DNA of 5,108 nucleotides from Paracoccaceae bacterium. GTDB taxonomy: Bacteria; Pseudomonadota; Alphaproteobacteria; Rhodobacterales; Rhodobacteraceae. Numbering within the stretch: the stretch's first letter is position 1; every line of letters begins with the position of its first letter. The notes below the pieces were generated by a model. It was not told the origin of the DNA. It was given only the letters and a program-made list of their open reading frames with translations, and did no database searches. The stretch lies in NCBI GenBank assembly GCA_019090405.1, contig JAHRVZ010000343.1:1-5108 (forward strand). Direction: 5' to 3'. Position numbers and translations under genes: made by a program. Below are positions 1 to 5,094 of the stretch, in pieces.

Positions 1-53
1 GCGATTTCTTCGAGTTTATAGGCTTTGATCTTGTCAAGAATGGTCTGGGTCAT
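1..53 (-). CDS. trpC: Indole-3-glycerol-phosphate synthase, N-terminal fragment (cut by window edge)
   Basis: Only the first 17 codons are in the window, reading MTQTILDKIKAYKLEEI on the minus strand before the left edge. This opening (a T-I-L-D-K-I helix followed by K-L-E-E-I) is what alphaproteobacterial TrpC proteins start with. TrpC closes the ring of carboxyphenylaminodeoxyribulose phosphate to give indole-3-glycerol phosphate, the fourth step of tryptophan synthesis, in the cytoplasm. Its ATG (51-53) overlaps the trpD stop TGA (50-52) in an ATGA, so it is probably translated by coupled re-initiation. An AAGGTG Shine-Dalgarno-like stretch lies at 58-63, inside the end of trpD. The identification rests on the short sequence plus its position after trpG and trpD; the rest of the gene is outside the window. 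Confidence 0.88.
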   Translation of the reverse strand, partial: MTQTILDKIKAYKLEEI

Positions 54-1069
54 GTGGCACCTTGAGTGATACGGGCAACGGCAGTGATTTTGTCGCGGGC
101 GGCACCGCTGTCGATGCTTTGAGCAGCCAGTGCAACCCCTTCGTGCAGGTCAGCCGCAGCATCGCCCAGCACCAAGGCGGCAGCACTGTTCAGCAACACT
201 GCATCGCGAAAGGCCGATTTTTGACCATCCAGCAGGGCATTGAACGCAATAGCATTTTCTTCGGGTGTGCCGCCTATTATGTCCTCAAAGGGGTGCACTG
301 GCAGCCCGGCGTCTTCGGGGTGCACTTCAAGGTCGCTAACCGTCCCATCGGCCAAAGAGGCCACCCAGCTAACCCCGGTAATCGTAAGTTCATCGGTGCC
401 ATCGCTGCCATGAACCAGCCATGCCTTGTCAGAGCCAAGTTTCAATAGCGTTTCCGCCATGGGACGGATCAAATCGCGGGAAAATGCTCCGGTCAGTTGA
501 CGTTTGACGCCGGCCGGGTTGGTCAGGGGGCCAAGAATGTTGAATATTGTTCGGGTGCCCAGTTCGCTTCGAGTGGGCATGACATGGGCGGTTGCGGGGT
601 GGTGCATAGGCGCCATCATAAAACCGATACCGGCCTCATTCAGTGATTTTTCAACCACTTGCGGCCCAACCATCACGTTAATTCCCATTTGCCCAAGCGC
701 GTCAGCCGCACCGGATTTGGACGACAGATTACGGTTGCCATGCTTGGCCACGACGACTCCGGCACCTGCCACAACAAAGGCCGTAGCGGTCGAGATATTC
801 AGCGTGCCTTTGCCATCACCACCAGTGCCAACAATGTCCATCGCGCCATCAGGCGCCTGTACCGGCACACATTTGGCGCGCATTACAGCCGCCGCCGCCG
901 CGTATTCGTCAACTGTTTCGCCGCGCGCGCGCAACGCCATGAGCAGGCCACCTATCTGGCTTGGCGTGGCTTCGCCCTCAAACAGGATACCAAAGGCCTG
1001 TTCGGCCTCGGATCGTGACAAAGGTCGTTCTGCTGCGGTTCCAATCAGGGGCTTAAGTGCGTCACTCAT
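50..1069 (-). CDS. trpD: Anthranilate phosphoribosyltransferase
   Basis: Complete 339-residue protein, normal length for TrpD. It transfers the phosphoribosyl group of PRPP to anthranilate, the second step of tryptophan synthesis, in the cytoplasm. Seen in the sequence: an N-terminal helical domain (about residues 1-70); the glycine-rich PRPP loop GTGGDGKGTLNIST (81-94); the KHGNRNLSSKSG segment (109-120), which binds PRPP and anthranilate; the HP...RSELGTRTIFNILGPLTNP region (about 157-185) forming the anthranilate pocket and hinge; and SDGTDE (222-227), whose final acidic pair matches the second Mg site of the family. No key residue looks altered. The ATG (1067-1069) overlaps the trpG stop as ATGA, and the gene ends in another ATGA with trpC, so it is the middle member of an operon without its own obvious promoter. 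The upstream Shine-Dalgarno is weak, consistent with coupling to trpG translation. Confidence 0.97.
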   Translation of the reverse strand: MSDALKPLIGTAAERPLSRSEAEQAFGILFEGEATPSQIGGLLMALRARGETVDEYAAAAAVMRAKCVPVQAPDGAMDIVGTGGDGKGTLNISTATAFVVAGAGVVVAKHGNRNLSSKSGAADALGQMGINVMVGPQVVEKSLNEAGIGFMMAPMHHPATAHVMPTRSELGTRTIFNILGPLTNPAGVKRQLTGAFSRDLIRPMAETLLKLGSDKAWLVHGSDGTDELTITGVSWVASLADGTVSDLEVHPEDAGLPVHPFEDIIGGTPEENAIAFNALLDGQKSAFRDAVLLNSAAALVLGDAAADLHEGVALAAQSIDSGAARDKITAVARITQGAT

Positions 1070-1647
1070 GCGGGAACTTTCATCTCATTCAGGAAATTTT
1101 GCAACAGGGCATGTCCATGCTCGGACGCTATGGATTCAGGGTGAAACTGAATGCCGTGGATCGGCAATTCACGATGTTGCAGGCCCATGACGGTGCCGTC
1201 GTCCAGTTCCGCGGTTACTGTCAGGCACTCAGGCAGGCTGGCGCGTTCGACAATCAGCGAATGATATCGGGTGGCGTTGAACGGTGTTGGCAGGCCAGCA
1301 AACAGACCCGTCCCACTGTGTTGCATCTGCCCCAGTTTGCCATGCACGATCTCGTGGCAGCGGGTAATTTTGCCGCCAAAGGCCTGCCCGATGCTTTGAT
1401 GTCCAAGACACACACCCAGCAGAGGCGTTTTGGTTTCGGCGGCAGCGGCAGTCAACGCAAGGCAGATGCCGGCCTGATCCGGATCACAAGGCCCGGGCGA
1501 AAGTATGATGCCAGCGGGGTTCATCGCCATCGCCTGTTGCACATCCAGCGCATCATTACGCCGCACCATAACGTCTGCCCCCAGCTCTCCGAGGTAATGG
1601 ACGAGGTTGTAGGTGAACGAGTCATAGTTATCTATCAGCAGAAGCAT
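1066..1647 (-). CDS. trpG: Anthranilate synthase component II (glutamine amidotransferase)
   Basis: 193-residue class I glutamine amidotransferase, the usual size for a free-standing TrpG. It releases ammonia from glutamine and passes it to TrpE, which makes anthranilate from chorismate. Visible features: the start MLLLIDNYDSFTYN, typical of TrpG/PabA; SPGPCDP (50-56), the oxyanion-strand motif; GVCLGHQ (78-84) with nucleophile Cys80; and HPES (169-172) supplying His169 and Glu171 of the catalytic triad. I chose the ATG at 1645-1647 because the family begins with this strand; an in-frame ATG at 1708-1710 would add 21 residues unlike the family. The Shine-Dalgarno is poor (a TAAAG-like stretch about 14-18 nt upstream). 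The gene overlaps trpD by 4 nt. TrpE is not in the window. Some bacteria use one subunit for both tryptophan and p-aminobenzoate synthesis, so a PabA role cannot be excluded, but trpD and trpC next door favour TrpG. Confidence 0.95.
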   Translation of the reverse strand: MLLLIDNYDSFTYNLVHYLGELGADVMVRRNDALDVQQAMAMNPAGIILSPGPCDPDQAGICLALTAAAAETKTPLLGVCLGHQSIGQAFGGKITRCHEIVHGKLGQMQHSGTGLFAGLPTPFNATRYHSLIVERASLPECLTVTAELDDGTVMGLQHRELPIHGIQFHPESIASEHGHALLQNFLNEMKVPA

Positions 1648-1710
1648 TGGATATTCAGTCACTTTAGGGTGGAGACAGAAGCCTTGGTCGCATATTAGTG
1701 GTCGCAACAT

Positions 1711-1739
1711 ATTTGTTCAGGGTTGCACCGCAGCGTCAA
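1711..1739 (-). promoter_or_regulatory. Candidate trpGDC promoter
   Basis: On the minus strand TTGACG (plus coordinates 1734-1739) matches the -35 consensus at five of six positions. A weak -10 candidate ACAAAT (1711-1716, three of six) follows after 17 bp. The predicted start near 1704 would leave a leader of about 57 nt before trpG and would exclude the upstream in-frame ATG at 1708-1710. Alphaproteobacterial -10 boxes are often loose, so the -35 is the main support. This is inference from motif matching only. Confidence 0.35.
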
Positions 1740-1746
1740 GTGCGCA

Positions 1747-1757
1747 TGGTTTAACCA
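1747..1757. promoter_or_regulatory. Small palindrome upstream of the trp -35 box (possible operator)
   Basis: Perfect inverted repeat TGGTT and AACCA around a single T, ending 7 bp upstream of the candidate trpG -35 box. Its placement suits binding of an activator or repressor, but no regulator family is recognised from the motif and an 11-bp palindrome can occur by chance. Confidence 0.25.
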
Positions 1758-1856
1758 AAAGAGCCACAGACAAAACCGCGCATACCGGGGCGCATGGGGG
1801 GAATGTGGCTGAATAATTGCCCAATATATGGGCGCTGATGAGAGGCTTGGGCGGAA

Positions 1857-3392
1857 ATGCGTGGATTTTTGTTAGGAATTCTCTGGGGAACCATAGTGAT
1901 TACAGCGGTCGCCGCCGTAATTTCGCTATTGTCACCTTTGCCGTCCGGCCCGGATGTAAACAGCAACACACCCGGAAATGTTAACCCGTCTGCCGCGTCA
2001 GACGCAGATAGCAGCATAAAACGCGGCGGCGTAGACGCAGATCTGGTTAATGCTGTGCCGACTGTTCCGGGCAACACCACTTCGACTGACAATCTGGCGT
2101 CGATGGATGGCACCAATACTGATTCCGGTGCGCGTCCGGTTGTTGGAGGAGAGCCGACGCTTGGCAATCCAGATGACGGAGACAACAGCCGCGCCGAAAC
2201 CGGAAGCGCCACACAGCCTCCGGCAGCAGGAACAACACCCAAAGCTCCAGAACAAGGTCAGCCCGCATCCAATGATCTTGGTTCGGTTGCGCAGACATCT
2301 GAGGGCCAGCCGAATGTCAGCAGCGACACCGCCAATTTGAACGATCCAACAAACAACGACACGGACGCCGGTGTATTGGTGAACAATGACACACCTGTCG
2401 CGCCATCGGTTCCGGGAACGGCCCCCAGTACACCAGAGGATGAAACCGAACTGGCTTTGTCCAGTGAGCCGGCACAGCCAGTCGTTCCGACTGTATCGGA
2501 CTCTGGTTCTGGTTTCGGTGCTGATGCCACCGAAGCCGAAAATGCCGACACCAGCGAAGGCACGACCAGCACTGCAGAACCTGCGCGCATAGCGGCGTTG
2601 CCACAGGCCGGGTCAGACGATGAAACAACGGTCAGCTCAAGCATCGGCACTGCTGTGCTGCCTTTGACGGACCGCGATTCAACGCCCTCTGAAACAATAG
2701 CTGCGGGTACACAAGAGCCACCTATCGTTCTTTACCAGGAACCGTTCGAAAACCCGGAAAATAAACCGATAATGTCGATCATCCTGATTGACGACGACCA
2801 ATCCATCGGCATTGAAGCGCTGGCAAATTTCCCGCAACCACTGACGATGGCCGTAGATCCATCGGCGCCGGATGCCGCTGAAAAAATGGCTCGGCACCGT
2901 GCGGCGGGTTTTGAGGTGGTTAGCCTGATCGACTTGCCCAAAGGCGCAACCGCGCAAGACGCCGAAGTTTTTTTGGCCGCAAGCTTTGCAGCAATGCCCG
3001 AGGTGGTGGCCGTTCTCGAGGGACCAAACAGCGGTGTTCAGGGTAATCGCAGCCTTGCCGATCAGGTCAGCGCCATTGTCGCTGGCACTGGCCATGGGCT
3101 GATCCTGCAGGACAATGGGCTGAATACGGTCTATAAACTGGCGGAACGTGAGGGCATTCCAGCAGGGCTGGTTTTTCGTGATTTTGATGGGGCCGGGCAA
3201 TCAGGTCTGATCATGCGGCGGTTTCTGGATCAGGCTGCATTTCGTGCAGGACGCGACGGAGCGGTGATCATGTTGGGCCGGGTGCGTCCTGATACAGTCA
3301 GTACCTTGTTGTTATGGGCGCTGCAGGATCGCACTTTGAGGGTTGCGCTGGCTCCGGTTTCGGCGGTTCTGAATCGCACTGAAGGTCAATAA
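1857..3392 (+). CDS. yibQ: Divergent polysaccharide deacetylase (YibQ/DUF610) family envelope protein, probably catalytically degenerate
   Basis: 511 residues. I see a hydrophobic N-terminal segment (about 3-29, MRGFLLGILWGT...), a signal anchor or signal peptide without a clear cleavage site; a low-complexity linker (about 31-300) rich in S, T, P, N, D, E and G; and a folded C-terminal domain (about 303-506). That domain follows the YibQ/DUF610 pattern: ILIDDD (309-314) for the first acidic motif, a P-E-V-V-A-V strand (381-386), LVFRDFD (438-444) and GRVRPDT (474-480). The family's NNHMGS and GHPRP motifs are not kept: they read LEGPNS (387-392) and GRVRP, so both histidines are gone. It therefore probably lies in the periplasm and acts as a binding or scaffold protein rather than an enzyme; that is inference, since the family's own role is poorly known. 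The chosen ATG is preceded by GAGAGG (1840-1845), 11 nt upstream. There is no cysteine. The gene is divergent from trpG and convergent with dnaB; from memory, a gene of this family is also found beside trp genes in Rhodobacter. Confidence 0.85.
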   Translation: MRGFLLGILWGTIVITAVAAVISLLSPLPSGPDVNSNTPGNVNPSAASDADSSIKRGGVDADLVNAVPTVPGNTTSTDNLASMDGTNTDSGARPVVGGEPTLGNPDDGDNSRAETGSATQPPAAGTTPKAPEQGQPASNDLGSVAQTSEGQPNVSSDTANLNDPTNNDTDAGVLVNNDTPVAPSVPGTAPSTPEDETELALSSEPAQPVVPTVSDSGSGFGADATEAENADTSEGTTSTAEPARIAALPQAGSDDETTVSSSIGTAVLPLTDRDSTPSETIAAGTQEPPIVLYQEPFENPENKPIMSIILIDDDQSIGIEALANFPQPLTMAVDPSAPDAAEKMARHRAAGFEVVSLIDLPKGATAQDAEVFLAASFAAMPEVVAVLEGPNSGVQGNRSLADQVSAIVAGTGHGLILQDNGLNTVYKLAEREGIPAGLVFRDFDGAGQSGLIMRRFLDQAAFRAGRDGAVIMLGRVRPDTVSTLLLWALQDRTLRVALAPVSAVLNRTEGQ

Positions 3393-3400
3393 GTCCCGAG

Positions 3401-3421
3401 CGGAAAATTTCAAATTTTCCG
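3401..3421. repeat. Perfect 21-bp palindrome 1
   Basis: CGGAAAATTT, central C, AAATTTTCCG: ten paired bases per arm with no mismatch. The core is A/T rich and closed by C/G pairs at the outer end. It is the left member of the tandem pair after the YibQ-like gene. Confidence 0.95.
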
Positions 3422-3424
3422 GGC

Positions 3425-3445
3425 CGTTTTCTTTGAAAGAAAACG
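3425..3445. repeat. Perfect 21-bp palindrome 2
   Basis: CGTTTTCTTT, central G, AAAGAAAACG: ten paired bases per arm with no mismatch. It has the same geometry as the left palindrome (10-1-10) but a different sequence, so the two are not copies of one another. Confidence 0.95.
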
Positions 3446-3466
3446 ACTGCCAGCGTCAAGCCACGC

Positions 3467-4960
3467 TTAGAATTCGCGGTCGTCTGATTGCTGCCACGGC
3501 TTGGCAATATTGCCAAAACGGGTGAACTGACCTTCAAAGCTCAGATCAATTGAACCAATCGGGCCATGGCGTTGTTTGCCTATGATGACTTCGGCCTTGC
3601 CGTGCAAATGGTCCATCCGGTCCTGCCAGGCCGCCATTTCTTCAAGCCTGTCCTCAGAGGGTTTTTCACGCTCGGCGTAATATTCTTCGCGATACACAAA
3701 CATCACCACATCGGCATCCTGCTCAATCGAGCCGGATTCGCGCAGATCACTAAGTTGCGGGCGTTTGTCGTCACGGTTTTCAACCTGCCGTGACAACTGC
3801 GACAGCGCGATCACCGGAATTTCCAGCTCTTTGGCAATGGCCTTTAACCCCTGAGTGATCTCGGACACCTCATTGACCCGGCTGTCTTTGGCTGTGGCCG
3901 GGCGAACCAGTTGCAAATAGTCGATGATCAGAACGTCCAGACCGTGGGTTCGTTTCAGCCGCCGCGCGCGTGCTGCCAACTGGCTAATCGGCAGGGCAGG
4001 TGTGTCATCAATATAAAGCGGGCAGGCCTCAAGCGTTTTGGCGGCATCGACAAAGCGGCGGAATTCGGCCTCGGTCAGATCGCCACGGCGGATCTGTTCT
4101 GACGGCACTTCTGAGGCTTCCGACAGGATGCGTGCGGCGAGTTGTTCGGCGCTCATTTCGAGGGAATAAAAGCCAACCACGCCGCCATCCACGGCGCCTT
4201 CGCTACCATCTGTGCGGGTGCCGTGTTTATAGGTTTTGGCGATGTTAAAGGCGATATTGGTGGCCAATGAGGTTTTACCCATCGACGGACGTCCGGCCAG
4301 AATAAGCAAGTCAGATTTGTGCAAACCGCCCAACTTTTTGTCCATATCAATCAGACCAGTGGATACGCCGGACAGCCCACCGTCGCGCATATAGGCGGCG
4401 TTGGCGACTTTGACGGCGTCGGTGACCGCGCTTAGGAAGGATTGAAACCCGTTTTCGGTCTGGCCCTGTTCGGACAGTTTATAAAGGTGTTGTTCGGCCT
4501 CGACGATTTGTTCTTTGGGTTCGCTTGCGACGTCAACGCGACCGGCTTTGTCAGAAATATCACGGCCCAAGGCGATCAATTCGCGCCGAATGGCGAAATC
4601 ATAGATCATCTGGGCATAATCCCGTACCGCAAAGGCCGAAATCGCCGCCCCCGCCAGACGCGCCAGATAGGCGGGACCACCAAGTTCTTTCAATCCCTCG
4701 TCGTCTTCCATGAAGGCTTTGATCGTTACCGGAGAAGCCAAGGCGTTCTTGGCGATGCGCGCGGCGGTGATTTCATAAATGCGGGCATGGACCGGGTCAT
4801 AAAAATGCTGCGGTCCGATGATGCTGGCAATGCGGTCATAGACGTCATTGTTGGTTAAAATCGCACCCAGAAGCTGCTGTTCAGCCTCGACTGAATGGGG
4901 CAGCGGTTGCGGTGTGTCGGATTCAGGCTGTGTGCCGTCAAAATTCGTATGCTCGTTCAT
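3467..4960 (-). CDS. dnaB: Replicative DNA helicase DnaB
   Basis: 497 residues, a full-length hexameric helicase that unwinds DNA ahead of the replication fork and contacts primase. The N-terminal helical domain (about 20-125, starting LPHSVEAEQQLLGAIL) is followed by a linker and the RecA-like motor. Motifs seen: Walker A GRPSMGKT (223-230); SLEMS (266-270), whose Glu268 is the expected catalytic base; Walker B LIIDYLQL (344-351); ALSQLSR (385-391) with the sensor Gln; DLRESGSIEQDADVV (405-419); and GKQRHGPIG (461-469) with the arginine finger Arg464. Extra loops at about 242-260 and 427-452 are of the kind common in alphaproteobacterial DnaB. No intein and no missing motif. I chose the ATG at 4958-4960 because GAGG lies 5 nt upstream; the in-frame ATG at 5015-5017 adds 19 residues unlike the family and has no comparable site. 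The gene converges on the YibQ-like gene and appears to be transcribed alone at its 3' end. Confidence 0.97.
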   Translation of the reverse strand: MNEHTNFDGTQPESDTPQPLPHSVEAEQQLLGAILTNNDVYDRIASIIGPQHFYDPVHARIYEITAARIAKNALASPVTIKAFMEDDEGLKELGGPAYLARLAGAAISAFAVRDYAQMIYDFAIRRELIALGRDISDKAGRVDVASEPKEQIVEAEQHLYKLSEQGQTENGFQSFLSAVTDAVKVANAAYMRDGGLSGVSTGLIDMDKKLGGLHKSDLLILAGRPSMGKTSLATNIAFNIAKTYKHGTRTDGSEGAVDGGVVGFYSLEMSAEQLAARILSEASEVPSEQIRRGDLTEAEFRRFVDAAKTLEACPLYIDDTPALPISQLAARARRLKRTHGLDVLIIDYLQLVRPATAKDSRVNEVSEITQGLKAIAKELEIPVIALSQLSRQVENRDDKRPQLSDLRESGSIEQDADVVMFVYREEYYAEREKPSEDRLEEMAAWQDRMDHLHGKAEVIIGKQRHGPIGSIDLSFEGQFTRFGNIAKPWQQSDDREF

Positions 4961-4963
4961 CAG

Positions 4964-4969
4964 ATCCTC
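4964..4969 (-). promoter_or_regulatory. dnaB ribosome binding site
   Basis: GAGGAT on the minus strand; the GAGG core (4966-4969) lies 5 nt before the ATG at 4958-4960. This good spacing decides the start codon against the in-frame ATG 57 nt upstream. Confidence 0.8.
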
Positions 4970-5008
4970 GCACCCCCAAAGCCTAGAGTCATAGCTGCAC
5001 AGGCGTGG

Positions 5009-5018
5009 TTTGCGCAAA
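5009..5018. repeat. 10-bp palindrome at the predicted dnaB transcription start
   Basis: TTTGCGCAAA is perfectly self-complementary and touches the downstream edge of the candidate -10 box, covering the expected transcription start. The position suits an operator, but no regulator is recognised and it may be coincidental. Confidence 0.35.
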
Positions 5019-5046
5019 TTGTATGTTTACGTGGATAACCTGTGTA
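5018..5046 (-). promoter_or_regulatory. Candidate dnaB promoter with a DnaA-box-like spacer
   Basis: On the minus strand TACACA (5041-5046; four of six to TTGACA) is followed after exactly 17 bp by TACAAT (5018-5023; five of six to TATAAT). The expected start near 5011 gives a leader of about 50 nt. The spacer contains TTATCCACG, one base from the DnaA box consensus. Motif matching only; no other pair in this region looked better. Confidence 0.45.
5030..5038 (-). promoter_or_regulatory. DnaA-box-like 9-mer
   Basis: TTATCCACG on the minus strand matches the DnaA box TTATCCACA at eight of nine positions. Weaker seven-of-nine matches lie at 5041-5049 (TGTGTATAT on plus, against TGTGGATAA) and 5087-5095 (TTACCCACT on plus). 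It lies between the candidate -35 and -10 boxes of dnaB, where bound DnaA would be expected to block RNA polymerase. Binding is not shown by sequence alone. Confidence 0.4.
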
Positions 5047-5080
5047 TATCAGAAAATCCACTATATCTTGTGGTGTTCAC

Positions 5081-5094
5081 GTGGGTTTACCCAC
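5081..5094. repeat. Inverted repeat GTGGGT-TT-ACCCAC upstream of the dnaB promoter
   Basis: Perfect 6-bp arms around TT, 35 bp upstream of the candidate -35 box. It overlaps the right half of an 11-bp direct repeat, TGTTYACGTGG (5024-5034 and 5074-5084), whose two copies are 10/11 identical and exactly 50 bp apart. The element could belong to dnaB or to a gene beyond the right edge. Confidence 0.4.

Larger units (their letters stand above)
1648..1856. promoter_or_regulatory. Divergent intergenic region between trpG and the yibQ-like gene
   Basis: 209 bp without a convincing gene, from which the trp operon is read leftward and the YibQ-like gene rightward. Seen here: a trpG-side TTGACG element (1734-1739), an 11-bp palindrome TGGTT-T-AACCA (1747-1757), a direct repeat TGGTCGCA (1685-1692 and 1699-1706), an inverted repeat AGCCACA/TGTGGCT (1762-1768 and 1804-1810), and a small hairpin GCCCA-ATATA-TGGGC (1819-1833) just before the plus-strand gene. 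I found no leader peptide with clustered Trp codons and no clear attenuator with a T run. The rightward promoter cannot be fixed with confidence: AATAAT (1812-1817) resembles a -10 box but lacks a good -35 partner. Confidence 0.7.
3401..3445. terminator. Tandem palindromes between convergent genes, probable bidirectional terminator
   Basis: Two perfect 21-bp palindromes sit 3 bp apart. The first has arms CGGAAAATTT and AAATTTTCCG around one C (3401-3421); the second has arms CGTTTTCTTT and AAAGAAAACG around one G (3425-3445). The first stem is followed on the plus strand by TTTTCTTT (3427-3434), which would serve as its U-rich tail. The plus gene ends 8 bp before and dnaB ends 21 bp after, so the pair can stop transcription arriving from both sides. 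With one-base centres the real RNA loops would be 3-5 nt, using inner A/T pairs. Termination is inferred; the palindromes are read directly. Confidence 0.7.

Noticed and set aside
504..1190. 228-codon open frame on the plus strand opposite trpD
   Set aside because: It is an antisense shadow of a well-supported trpD, with an odd composition and no recognisable domain; it also runs into the trpG end.
1057..1698. 213-codon open frame on the plus strand opposite trpG
   Set aside because: Covers trpG in antisense; trpG has its full catalytic set, and this frame shows no family features.
1648..1710. Upstream extension of trpG by 21 codons from the ATG at 1708-1710
   Set aside because: The extra residues are unlike TrpG starts, while MLLLIDNYDSF is the standard opening. 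A Trp leader peptide was also considered, but the stretch has no Trp codon.
1751..2650. Several minus-strand open frames opposite the YibQ-like linker
   Set aside because: They arise because the linker is low-complexity and biased in codon use; their translations mirror this bias and have no domain or ribosome site.
1731..3460. Identical 10-mer CAGCGTCAAG at 1731-1740 and 3451-3460
   Set aside because: On the minus strand the first copy provides the trp -35-like TTGACG; the second is just past the dnaB stop with no gene to serve. Flanks are unrelated, so it is probably chance.
4961..5017. Upstream extension of dnaB by 19 codons
   Set aside because: The extra residues are unlike DnaB, overlap the leader region, and the internal ATG at 4958-4960 has a well-spaced GAGG.
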